NCBI GenBank assembly: GCA_022616055.1
Contig: JAKEFM010000086.1
Span: 1 to 64,000, forward strand
Source of the DNA: Planctomycetota bacterium
GTDB taxonomy: Bacteria > Planctomycetota > UBA1135 > JAKEFM01
Reading direction: 5' to 3'
DNA length: 64,000 nt
Shown here: one piece after another, positions 34,377-42,313 of the stretch
How positions within the stretch are numbered: position 1 is the first letter of the stretch
Layout of the letters: every line of letters starts with the position of its first letter
Made by a program: the position numbers and the translations under genes
The notes under the pieces: model-generated
The model's database searches: none
What the model saw: the letters and a program-made list of their open reading frames with translations, nothing else
Told to the model about the DNA's origin: nothing

Positions 34377-35611
34377 TGCCCCGTCGCGTCGTCGTCGTCG
34401 GGTGCGGGATCGTCGGGGCCTGCGCCGCCCTCGAGCTCGCCCGCAAGCGCTTCGCCGTCACGGTCCTCGAGCGCCTCCCCGCCCCCGGCCGCGGCAGCAC
34501 GCGCCGCTCCTCGGCGGTCATCCGCTGCCACTACGGCGAGCGCGAGGCGATCAAGCTCGCCCACGAAGGGCGCGCGACCTGGGAGACGTGGGCCGAGCAC
34601 CTTCGCCTCCGGAGGACCCGGGCCCGCTTCGTCCGCTCCGGCGTCCTCTTCCTCCTCCAGGAGACCGCGGCACGTCGAAGCGCCTCCGCGCTCGGCCTGA
34701 AGCCCGAGGCGAGCGGAGCGGACCTCCACCGGATCGTTCGCGGGCTGCGGTCCCTCGGCGTCGGCTGCGACCTGCTGCGGGGGAGCGCCCTCCGGGAGGC
34801 CTTCCCCTTCTTCGCCTTCACCGGGCCCGCCGAGGTCGGCCTCGTCGAGCCCGATTCGGGCTACGTCGCGGGGCCGCGCGAGGCCGTCCTCGACGCGGTC
34901 GAGGCCGCCGGCGCGGACGGCGTCCAGTTCCGGTTCGGCGAGCGTCTCCTCGCCGTCGACACGACGGACGGCGATCCACCGCGCATCCTCGGGGTCCGGA
35001 CGACGAAGGGTCGGATTCCCGCGGAGGCCCTCGTCAACGCCGCGGGGCCCTGGTCTTCCGAGGTGAACCTCCTCGCCCGCTGTCCGCTCCCGCTCGCGAC
35101 CGTCCCGCTCGGCCAGACCGTCGTCGAGGTCGCCCTCGCCGGGGCGCGCGAGCCGCGACTCCCCGCCATGATCGACTTGCGGCAGGGCTTCTACCTCCGA
35201 CCCTCGCCGAGCGGCGTGCGCCTCGGCTCCGGGCTCCCGCGCGAGCACCGCGACTTCCGGTCGAAGCCGCTCGAGCGGACCGACCGCGACGCACTCGCCG
35301 CGTTCGCCCGGGAGAAGGTCGCCGCGTTGCGCGCGCGCTGGCCCGCTGCTCGAGTGCGACGGCTCCGCCCGCTCCCCGCCCTCTACGACTGGACTGTCGC
35401 CGACGGTTATCCGCTGATCGACCGGACGGACGTCGAGGGCTACTTCGTCGCGATCGGGACCAGCGGCGCCTGGTTCAAGGGCGCGCCCGCGATCGGCCGG
35501 ATCGTCGCCGACCTGGTCGAGAATCCCGGCATCCGCCGCGCGCGGCTCCCTCGCACCGGACACCTCCTCGACCTCCCGGTCCTCTCCCGTCGCCGCGCCC
35601 CGATCGGCTAG
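34376..35611 (+). CDS. FAD-dependent oxidoreductase (DAO family)
   Basis: A 411-residue protein of the D-amino-acid/sarcosine/glycine oxidase group. It opens with the dinucleotide-binding motif VVVGCGIVGACAALELARK, followed by STRRSSAVIRCHYGE, the second FAD-contacting segment. The C-terminal FAD loop is LYDWTVADGYPLIDRTDVEGY, then GTSGAWFKGAPAIGRIVADLV. The enzymes oxidise an amine or amino acid to an imine or keto product. The GTG start overlaps the dehydratase stop by one base, which suggests a shared amino-acid or amine substrate. Exact specificity cannot be read from the sequence. Confidence 0.88.
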   Translation: MPRRVVVVGCGIVGACAALELARKRFAVTVLERLPAPGRGSTRRSSAVIRCHYGEREAIKLAHEGRATWETWAEHLRLRRTRARFVRSGVLFLLQETAARRSASALGLKPEASGADLHRIVRGLRSLGVGCDLLRGSALREAFPFFAFTGPAEVGLVEPDSGYVAGPREAVLDAVEAAGADGVQFRFGERLLAVDTTDGDPPRILGVRTTKGRIPAEALVNAAGPWSSEVNLLARCPLPLATVPLGQTVVEVALAGAREPRLPAMIDLRQGFYLRPSPSGVRLGSGLPREHRDFRSKPLERTDRDALAAFAREKVAALRARWPAARVRRLRPLPALYDWTVADGYPLIDRTDVEGYFVAIGTSGAWFKGAPAIGRIVADLVENPGIRRARLPRTGHLLDLPVLSRRRAPIG

Positions 35612-35620
35612 GGGCGCCGC

Positions 35621-36400
35621 TCAGGAGAAGTCGGCGACGACGGGGGCGTGGTCGGAGGGCTTCCCCTCGCCCGTCGACTCCTTGCGCTCCTCCCGGTCGA
35701 CGGTGACCTCGCGGCAGCGCTCGGCGAGGGGAGGGCTCCCGAGGAGGAGGTCGATCCGCAGCCCCCAGCCCCGGTGGAACGATCCCATCCGGTAGTCCCA
35801 CCAGGTGAAGATCCCGGGCTCGGGGTGCTTCCGTCGCAGCAGGTCGACGAGTCCCCAGTCGCAGAGGGCCCGGAGCCTCTGGTGCTCCTCGGGATGGAAG
35901 AGGACCTGCCCGCGCCACCGCTCGGGGTCGTGCACGTCGCGGTCCTCGGGCGCGACGTTGAAGTCGCCGCAGACGAGGATCGGCTCCGAGGGGTCGGTCG
36001 ACCCGCGCAGCCACGCGGCGAGCCTCTCGAGCCAGCGCAGCTTGTAGGGGAACTTCGGGGAGTCGACCGCCTCGCCGTTGGGGACGTAGATGTTGACGAC
36101 GCGCACCCCTCCGACGGTGGCCGCGACGAGACGGGCCTGCTCGTCCCCCTCGGCGTCCGGGATCCCGCGCTGGACGTTCTCGACTTCCGACCGCGAGAGG
36201 ATCGCGACGCCGTTGTAGGTCTTCTGCCCGTGGAGGGTCGGGCGATAGCCAGCGGCCTCGAACGGGGCGGAGGGAAACTCCGCGTCCGCAACCTTGGTCT
36301 CCTGGAGGCAGAGGACGTCGGGGCGGTGGCGATCGAGGAGGGCGAGGCAGCGGGGAAGCCGGGTGCGGATCGAGTTGACGTTCCAGGTGACGATCCGCAA
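35621..36400 (-). CDS. xthA: Exodeoxyribonuclease III (AP endonuclease)
   Basis: A 259-residue member of the ExoIII/XthA family. Catalytic and metal-binding residues are visible: Asn in WNVNSIR, Glu34 in LQETK, Asp/Asn in CGDFNVAP, the RIDLLL Asp and the terminal SDHAPV His. The enzyme cuts DNA 5' to abasic sites and removes damaged 3' ends in base-excision repair. The start codon is TTG at 36400, giving the canonical MRIVTWNVNS N-terminus; no strong ribosome-binding site is visible. It follows the TGVGE-repeat lipoprotein gene by 12 nt on the same strand and is probably co-transcribed. Confidence 0.93.
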   Translation of the reverse strand: MRIVTWNVNSIRTRLPRCLALLDRHRPDVLCLQETKVADAEFPSAPFEAAGYRPTLHGQKTYNGVAILSRSEVENVQRGIPDAEGDEQARLVAATVGGVRVVNIYVPNGEAVDSPKFPYKLRWLERLAAWLRGSTDPSEPILVCGDFNVAPEDRDVHDPERWRGQVLFHPEEHQRLRALCDWGLVDLLRRKHPEPGIFTWWDYRMGSFHRGWGLRIDLLLGSPPLAERCREVTVDREERKESTGEGKPSDHAPVVADFS

Positions 36401-36412
36401 CGGAGGGGTCCG

Positions 36413-37183
36413 CTACCGGCGCGCGAAGGAGATCTCTCCCACCCCGGTCTTCGCCGTGATCCTCCCCGGCCCGCCTCCGAGCCTTCCTCCGCAGGAGGCG
36501 CTCGCCCCCGTGCGGTCGACGTGCACGTCCGAGGCGTTCCGGACGTCGATCTCGCCGACGCCGGTGCGGAGGGAGAGCTCCCCGTCGAAGGCGGCGGGAA
36601 CGGCGAGGGTGATCTCGCCGACGCCGGTCTCGCACTCGAGGGCGCCGGCCGGGCCTTCCGCGCCCACCTCGACGGTGAGTTCCCCGACCCCCGTCTTCGC
36701 GCGCCCGCCCCGCAACGACTCGGCGCGGACCTCGAGCTCTCCGACGCCGACCTCCGCCGAGATCTCGCCGAAGGCGCCCGAGAAGGTGCCGTCCCCGACC
36801 CCCAGCCGGAACTCGAGGTCGAGGCCGGGCGGCGCGGAGACGACGATCGACATCTTCCAGTCGTCGCGGTCCGGGTCGTCGCGGTGGGCGTTCTCGACGA
36901 TCACGGCCTCCCCCTCGACCTCGACGCGAAGGTCCTCGGGCCCGGCGGTCCGGATCGTCCCGTCGCTGCGGTGGTAGACGACGGCCTTCGCCGTGACCGT
37001 CGCCTCGGCGTCCGTCCGGACGATCACATCGCCGACGGTGTTCCGGACGACGAGGCGGCGGGCGCCGCCGACCTCGATCCGCGCCTCGGTCTCCCCGATC
37101 CTCTCGAAGTCGGACTGGCGGATGATCCGGCAACCGGCGAGGAGCGCGAGGACCGGGACGAGGGGGGCGACGGGGAATCTCAT
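36413..37183 (-). CDS. Lipoprotein with TGVGE beta repeats (DUF4097-like)
   Basis: A 256-residue lipoprotein (LALLAGC lipobox, Cys at residue 18). The C-terminal half is built from six related repeats of about 20 residues, LGVGDG, VGVGELEV, TGVGELTV, TGVGEITL, TGVGEIDV and TGVGEISF, which would stack as a beta-solenoid. The N-terminal part (RLVVRNTVGDVIVRT) has the DUF4097 type of start. The function is unknown; such proteins are suggested to be adhesin-like or envelope-structural. GGGAGGT lies just before the ATG. A TACAAT hexamer on the minus strand (37249-37254) could drive this gene and xthA. Confidence 0.75.
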   Translation of the reverse strand: MRFPVAPLVPVLALLAGCRIIRQSDFERIGETEARIEVGGARRLVVRNTVGDVIVRTDAEATVTAKAVVYHRSDGTIRTAGPEDLRVEVEGEAVIVENAHRDDPDRDDWKMSIVVSAPPGLDLEFRLGVGDGTFSGAFGEISAEVGVGELEVRAESLRGGRAKTGVGELTVEVGAEGPAGALECETGVGEITLAVPAAFDGELSLRTGVGEIDVRNASDVHVDRTGASASCGGRLGGGPGRITAKTGVGEISFARR

Positions 37184-37248
37184 GGGGACCTCCCTGGGGG
37201 GGGACGGGCCGGATACGGGGCGCCGTCCCGCTATTCGCGAGGGGGGGG

Positions 37249-37254
37249 ATTGTA
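37249..37254 (-). promoter_or_regulatory. -10-like hexamer before lipoprotein-xthA unit
   Basis: TACAAT on the minus strand, ~66 nt upstream of the lipoprotein ATG. It is identical to the hexamer before the NAD genes. The -35 region is not recognisable. Confidence 0.35.
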
Positions 37255-37294
37255 GAACGACGGCTCCCGGGCCGGGGTTCCTCCCCCCTCCCCG

Positions 37295-38503
37295 CTACCA
37301 GGGAAGGACCGAGGGGTAGAACTTCGGGAGGAACGCGCCGAGGAGCTCCGCCCCGAGGAGCGCGAGGAAGGTGCCGGCGAGGAGGGCCGGGATCCGGCGG
37401 AACCGGCCGGGCCCCGCGACCTCCTCCAGCGTGGACACGGCGGCCGCCGCAAGCGGAGCGAGCACCGGGAAGAGGAAGCGGCCCTGCGACTGGCCGTACC
37501 GCCACCCGAAGGAGGCGACGAAGGCGAGGAGGAGGACGACCCCCGTGTAGGCGGCGAGCGCCAGGGCGCGCCGGCCCCGGTCGGGGAAGCGGACCTCCCG
37601 CCCGGCCCATCGCGCGAAGACGAGGAGGAGGACGGCGCCGAGCGCGAAGAGGAGGGGGCGGAGGGCTTCGACCTCGACCTCGTTGTGGCGGCCGAAGGAG
37701 ACCCAGAAGGTGCGCGCGGCGTAGCCCGCCTCCCACGCCGCCGCCTCGAGGGCGGGAGGCCGATCCCCCCAGGGGACGTTCGCGATCTCGTGGGGGAGGA
37801 GGCCTCCGTAGACGAGGAGGTTGCGCAGGTACCAGGGCGAGGCGAGGAGCGCCGCGCCGCACCCGACACCGGCCGCCTCCGCGCATCCCCGCAGGCCGCC
37901 CCTCGCGACGAGGAGGCCGAGACCGACGACCGGGAGAAGGACGGCGCCCGAGACCTTCGTCAGGAGCGCGGCGGCGAGGAGGAGGGTCGAGGCGAGCCGG
38001 TCGATCGGCCGCAGGCGAGGCGTCCGGACGGCGTGGCCCAGCCGCTCGAGCGCCAACGTCGAGAGGAGGACGAGCAGGGCGTCGTTGTTGACGGCGGATC
38101 CGTTCGCCGCGAACGAGGGGTGGAACGCCAGGAAGGCCGCGACCCCCACGGGGAGGGAGGGCCGATCCGGGGCCCACGTCCGGACGAACCGGGCGCCGGC
38201 CGCGACGGTCAGGACGGAGAGGATCGCGTTGAGGACCCGGACCGCGTAGAGCGCGCGGTCCCCCCCCCCGGCGATCGAGTGGAGCGGCGCGGCGAGGACG
38301 TAGAAGAGGGGCGGCTGGTAGTACTCATAGCGGTCTCCCTCGCCGGTGCGCTCCGTCTGGACGGGGAGACGCCGCTCCTCGGCGAGGAAGCGCACGAACT
38401 CCGCGTGGGCGCGCTCGTCGGGGGCCTCCCCGGGCGGGACCGCCGCCGCGAGGAAGAGGCGCAGGAGGATTGCGCCGAGGAGGACGCGGCGGAGCCCGCT
38501 CAC
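37295..38503 (-). CDS. Polytopic membrane protein, DUF2142/ArnT-like glycosyltransferase candidate
   Basis: A 402-residue protein with about ten membrane helices. Two motifs point to the DUF2142/GT-C group: APDERAHAEFVRF soon after the first helix (acidic pair near the first extracytoplasmic loop) and GQSQGRFLFPVLAP before the last helices. GT-C enzymes use polyprenyl-phosphate sugars on the periplasmic side. The GTG start overlaps the stop of the GT2 gene (GTGA), and the gene is last in a four-gene glycan operon. No exact enzyme activity can be stated. Confidence 0.75.
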   Translation of the reverse strand: MSGLRRVLLGAILLRLFLAAAVPPGEAPDERAHAEFVRFLAEERRLPVQTERTGEGDRYEYYQPPLFYVLAAPLHSIAGGGDRALYAVRVLNAILSVLTVAAGARFVRTWAPDRPSLPVGVAAFLAFHPSFAANGSAVNNDALLVLLSTLALERLGHAVRTPRLRPIDRLASTLLLAAALLTKVSGAVLLPVVGLGLLVARGGLRGCAEAAGVGCGAALLASPWYLRNLLVYGGLLPHEIANVPWGDRPPALEAAAWEAGYAARTFWVSFGRHNEVEVEALRPLLFALGAVLLLVFARWAGREVRFPDRGRRALALAAYTGVVLLLAFVASFGWRYGQSQGRFLFPVLAPLAAAAVSTLEEVAGPGRFRRIPALLAGTFLALLGAELLGAFLPKFYPSVLPW

Positions 38504-39435
38504 CCGGAGTCGAGCCAGGCCGGCCCGCGTCCGCTCCGCCGCAGCAGCGCGTCGCGCAGCGCGGCGAGCTGGGCGCGGGCGCGAACGAGGTCGCGGCGGT
38601 CCCTCCCCTTGAGATAGCCCGCCGCGTAGTAGGCCGCCCCCGCGACCAGGTTCTTCCAGAGGTAGCGGGGGAGGAAGCGGAGCCTCGTCCCGCGCGGGGC
38701 GTGGAGGGCGAGGAAGCGGGGGAGGTTGCGGGCGTAGTAGTAGAGGAAGTAGGGGCTCTTCGTGAGGGAGAGGGAGCTCCCCTCCCGGTGCGAGGCGAGG
38801 GGCTCGGCGAGGAGGGAGACGCGGAAGCCCGCCCGCAGCATCCGCGTGCACCAGTCCACCTCCTCGAGGTAGAGGAAGTAGGCGGGATCCATCACCCCCA
38901 CGCGAAGGACGGCCTGCGCCCGCACGAGCATCGCGCAGCCGGGGATCCAGTCGACGTCGAGGATCCCCCCTTCCTCCCCTGGGCGCGGCCGTCGGATGTC
39001 GGTGCGCCCTCGGATCCAGTCGACCGTCCCGCCGGCGTAGAGGATGCGCTCGGGCCGCTCCGCGGAGAGGACGTAGGGGCCGATCGCCCCGATCCGCTCG
39101 TCCGCCTCCGCCGCGGCGACGAGCCGGGAGATCGCGGAGGGGGCGACCGTGGCGTCGCTGTTCACGAGGAAGACGAACGCCGCCCCCCCGGCGACGGCCT
39201 CGAGGAGGGCGGGATTGTTCCCGCCGGCGTAGCCGAGGTTGGCTCCGTTCGCGCGGACCCGGACCGTCCCGATCCCTTCCCGCAGTCGCGCGAGGGCCTC
39301 GGGGCGCGAGTCGTTGTCCGCGACGACGACCTCGTGGGCGGGGTAGTCGGAGCGGAGGAGGGAGGCGACGCACGCCGCCGTCTCCTCGGGCTGGTTCCAG
39401 TGGACGACGACGCTGACGACGCGACCGCCGCTCAT
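38500..39435 (-). CDS. Family 2 glycosyltransferase (rhamnosyltransferase-like)
   Basis: A 311-residue GT-A glycosyltransferase. It starts VVSVVVHWNQPEETAACV, with VVVADNDSRP as the nucleotide-binding strand, then FLVNSDATV (DXD-like, N-S-D) and YLEEVDWCTRML (the acceptor-site E-x-D-W motif). The type is common in O-antigen and exopolysaccharide clusters, where members transfer rhamnose or other sugars to lipid-linked acceptors. ATG 39435 overlaps the flippase stop by 4 nt. C-terminal hydrophobic patches (FLYYYARNLPRF) suggest membrane association. Confidence 0.9.
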   Translation of the reverse strand: MSGGRVVSVVVHWNQPEETAACVASLLRSDYPAHEVVVADNDSRPEALARLREGIGTVRVRANGANLGYAGGNNPALLEAVAGGAAFVFLVNSDATVAPSAISRLVAAAEADERIGAIGPYVLSAERPERILYAGGTVDWIRGRTDIRRPRPGEEGGILDVDWIPGCAMLVRAQAVLRVGVMDPAYFLYLEEVDWCTRMLRAGFRVSLLAEPLASHREGSSLSLTKSPYFLYYYARNLPRFLALHAPRGTRLRFLPRYLWKNLVAGAAYYAAGYLKGRDRRDLVRARAQLAALRDALLRRSGRGPAWLDSG

Positions 39436-40955
39436 CGCCGGGTCGAGGCGGGACGTCGCAGGAGGACCGACACCTCCCCCAGGATCTCGCGCTGCGTCCC
39501 GGGCATGAAGAGCCGTCCCGCGAGGAGGTAGGCGACGACGCCCAGGCCGACCCGGGCCGCGAGCCTCCCGAGCGGGCCCGGCCCCGGACCGAGGAGCGAG
39601 CCGGCGAGGAGGACGAGCCCCGCCATCGCGACCGCCGAGGCGAAGGGGCCGGAGAGGTCGAGGAGGATCTCGCGCGCAGAGACCCCGGCGATCCCCGCGG
39701 CGGCCCGCATGGCGATCGACGTCGCGACGAGGGCGGCGAGGACGCCCGCGGCCGCCGCGCCCGGCAGCCCGAGGGCGGGAACCCCGAGCAGGAGCCCCCC
39801 GAGGAGGACGACGAGCATCGCCCCCTGTCCGACGGTGACCACGTGGGGCCGGCCGGCCGAGAAGATCACCGGATGGCTCACCCGCTCGAAGGAGAGGACG
39901 AGGCCGAAGAGGCACAGGACCTGGAGCGGGACGATCGTCCCGTCCCACTTCCCGGGATCGCCGGGGGGATTGAGGACGGCGCGGACGAAGTCGGGCGCGA
40001 CCGCGGCGAGGCCGAGCGTCAGGGGGAAGACGATCGCGCCCGTCGCCCGGAGCGTCGCGCGCCAGCCCGCGCGCCGGGCGGCGGGGTTGGCCTGCCGCCT
40101 GGCGAAGGCGGGGTAGAGCGTCTCCGAGAGGAGCTGCGCGACCTCGGCGACCGCCCAGGTGCCGTAGACGTAGGCCTGGCGGAAGTCCCCGACCGCCGCC
40201 ACGCCCAGGAGCTTGCCGAGGACGGGGCTCGCGACGTTCCCGTTCGCGAAGAAGAGGAGGTCCGCGGCGAGGACGAACCGGCCGAACCCGAACAGCTCCC
40301 GCGCGACCTCGCGGTCGAATCTCAGCCGGGGCCTCCAGGGGGAGAAGGCGGCGTAGCACGCCCAGGTCGCGAGATTCCCCGCCACGACTCCCACGACGAA
40401 GCTCCAGACCCCCGCGCCGGAGATCGCGGCGAGGAGGATCCCCGCGCCCTTCGCCGCCTCCCCGGCGAACTGGGCGAACCGCGTGCGGCCGTGCCGGTAG
40501 TCCCGGTAGAGCCGGACGCTCGGGACGAAGAAGAGGCCGGAGGCGACCGTCGGCACGAGGATCGCCCACACGAGCGGAGCGACGAGCGGCTCGCCGGTGA
40601 ACGAGGCCCAGAAGGGCGCCAGGGCGGCGAGGATCGCCCCGGAGACGAGGAGCGCCCCCAGGCGGAGCGTGAAGGCGGTCTCGAGGGTCGCCGGATCGTC
40701 GCGCTGGCGCTGGACGACGGCGGCGGCGAGCCCCATCTCGCTGAATCGCGAGAAGAACCCCGTCAGCACCGAGGCGATCGCGAACAGCCCGAAGTCCTCC
40801 CGCGACAGGACGCGCGCGAGGACGATGGCCACGGCCCAGTTGAGGATCCAGGAGAGGCCCTTCCAGAGCCCCGCGAGCCCGAGGTTCGAGACCGCCGCCC
40901 GGCGCAGGCCCGCGCCGGCGTGGGGGGAGCCGGCCGACGCGGCGGGGGCGCTCAC
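39432..40955 (-). CDS. Wzx-type polysaccharide flippase (MATE/MVF superfamily)
   Basis: A 507-residue protein with 12-14 predicted membrane helices. The opening AVSNLGLAGLWKGLSWILNW, VLSREDFGLFAIASVLTGF and SEMGLAAAVVQR are typical of lipopolysaccharide/teichuronic-acid flippases such as WzxC-type proteins. It would move a lipid-linked oligosaccharide across the inner membrane. The GTG at 40955 overlaps the stop of the GT4 gene (GTGA), and its own stop overlaps the GT2 start. Its place between two glycosyltransferases supports a surface-glycan role. Confidence 0.88.
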   Translation of the reverse strand: MSAPAASAGSPHAGAGLRRAAVSNLGLAGLWKGLSWILNWAVAIVLARVLSREDFGLFAIASVLTGFFSRFSEMGLAAAVVQRQRDDPATLETAFTLRLGALLVSGAILAALAPFWASFTGEPLVAPLVWAILVPTVASGLFFVPSVRLYRDYRHGRTRFAQFAGEAAKGAGILLAAISGAGVWSFVVGVVAGNLATWACYAAFSPWRPRLRFDREVARELFGFGRFVLAADLLFFANGNVASPVLGKLLGVAAVGDFRQAYVYGTWAVAEVAQLLSETLYPAFARRQANPAARRAGWRATLRATGAIVFPLTLGLAAVAPDFVRAVLNPPGDPGKWDGTIVPLQVLCLFGLVLSFERVSHPVIFSAGRPHVVTVGQGAMLVVLLGGLLLGVPALGLPGAAAAGVLAALVATSIAMRAAAGIAGVSAREILLDLSGPFASAVAMAGLVLLAGSLLGPGPGPLGRLAARVGLGVVAYLLAGRLFMPGTQREILGEVSVLLRRPASTRR

Positions 40956-42268
40956 GGGGAGACCGCGAGGCGCCGTCCCGCCTCGGACGCCGGCCGGGGC
41001 GCGGGGCCGGGCCCGCCGAGGAGACCTCCCTCGGCGAGGCGGCTCAGGACCTCCCCCGCCCTCGCCTCCCAGGAGTTCCCGCGCGCGAACGCGCGCCCGC
41101 GCTCGACTTCCCCCGGATCGCGCCGCGCGAGGGCCTCCTCGATCGCGCGCTCGAACGCCTCGGACCCCGTGGCCACCCGGACGAACTCGCGGACCCGCTC
41201 CGCGCCCGAGGCCTCCGTCGCCACCACCGGCCGGCCCGCGGCGAGGTACTCGTAGAACTTGATCGCGTCGGCGTCGCGCGTCGCCTCGTCGCGCCGGAAC
41301 GGGACGAGGCAGACGTCCATGCCGCGGTAGAGGCCCGGGATCTCCGAGGCGGGCCGCGGCCCGAGGCGGCGGACGTTCGGGAGCCCGAAGAACGCCTCCC
41401 CCGCCCCGCCGAGGCGGCGCTCGGGGCCGACGAACGCGAACGTCCACTGCGGCCGGCGCCGGGCGAGCGCCTCGAGGAGCGGGAAGTCGAGACGCGGCGA
41501 GAGGAATCCGACGAAGCCGAGGACGGGACGCGGCAGTCCGGCGACCTCTTTCGCCGCGGGCACCGTCCCCTCGGCGGCCGCCTCGAAGAACTCGGGATCC
41601 GTCGCGTTCGGGAGGAGGAAGGAGGCGGGGTTGAGGGCCGCCGCCCGCGCGCGAAGACCCGGCGAGACGGCGAAGACGAGGTCCGCGCGCCGCAGCCACT
41701 CCTCCGTCCAGAGACGGGTGACATCCCGCTCGGAGGGAGAGGCGAACGCCTCCCAGTCGTCGGACCAGTGGAAGACCGTTCCCCGGACGGGAGCCGCGGC
41801 CTCGAGGAGGCGGGGCTCGAAGGGCCGGTTCACCCAGAGGAGCGGCTCGCGGATCCCGAGGCGGCGCAGGGCGCGCCGGAAACCGGAGCGGAGGAGCGCG
41901 CGGTCGAGCGCCCCGAGCGCTCCCCAGCGCCCGGCGAACGGGACGCGGTGCACGGGAGTCCAGACCCCGATCTCCCGGGCCGGAAAGGAGAGGCCCCCGC
42001 GCAACGCCCGGGAGCGAGCCTCCGCCTCCCCCGGTTCGGGACGCTCGAGGGGCTCGAGGAGCCTCGAGAGCCAGGCCTCGGGCTCGACGAAGAGCACCCG
42101 CCCGATCTCCGGCCGGGCGGCCAGGCGGCGCATCAGCCGGTGGATGTTCTTCTCGTAGGCCCCCCAAGGGTCGTAGGAGAAGCAGACGAGGGGAGCCTGC
42201 CCGATCCCGCCCGCCCCGCCCCGTCCCTTCTCCGGCGCGTGCCGCCCCGATCCGACTGCGCCCGCCAT
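40952..42268 (-). CDS. Family 4-like glycosyltransferase
   Basis: A 438-residue GT-B glycosyltransferase. The N-terminal domain has VCFSYDPWGAYEKNIHRLM and later VFHWSDDWEAF; the C-terminal domain has RPVLGFVGFLSPRLDF, IPGLYRGMDVCLVPF and DAIKFYEYLAAGRPVVAT, a typical nucleotide-sugar-binding region of this superfamily. It is the first gene of the minus-strand glycan operon. On the minus strand TATACT lies 13-18 nt upstream of ATG 42268 and no ribosome-binding site is visible, so the message may have a very short leader. The transferred sugar is unknown. Confidence 0.88.
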   Translation of the reverse strand: MAGAVGSGRHAPEKGRGGAGGIGQAPLVCFSYDPWGAYEKNIHRLMRRLAARPEIGRVLFVEPEAWLSRLLEPLERPEPGEAEARSRALRGGLSFPAREIGVWTPVHRVPFAGRWGALGALDRALLRSGFRRALRRLGIREPLLWVNRPFEPRLLEAAAPVRGTVFHWSDDWEAFASPSERDVTRLWTEEWLRRADLVFAVSPGLRARAAALNPASFLLPNATDPEFFEAAAEGTVPAAKEVAGLPRPVLGFVGFLSPRLDFPLLEALARRRPQWTFAFVGPERRLGGAGEAFFGLPNVRRLGPRPASEIPGLYRGMDVCLVPFRRDEATRDADAIKFYEYLAAGRPVVATEASGAERVREFVRVATGSEAFERAIEEALARRDPGEVERGRAFARGNSWEARAGEVLSRLAEGGLLGGPGPAPRPASEAGRRLAVSP

Positions 42269-42280
42269 GGAGAGGCGCTT

Positions 42281-42286
42281 AGTATA
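42281..42286 (-). promoter_or_regulatory. -10-like hexamer in the divergent glycan/sulfatase region
   Basis: TATACT on the minus strand (plus strand: AGTATA) sits in the 45-bp gap between the GT4 and sulfatase starts. It probably serves the GT4 operon; the same TA-rich spot may contribute to the divergent promoter. No clear -35. Confidence 0.4.
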
Positions 42287-42313
42287 TCGGCGACCGGCCC
42301 GCGCCCGACTCCG

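Noticed and set aside
32684-35611. 975-residue ORF joining a dehydratase antisense-frame segment to the FAD oxidoreductase
   Set aside because: The family-like sequence begins at GTG 34376, which overlaps the dehydratase stop; the rest is out-of-frame sequence.
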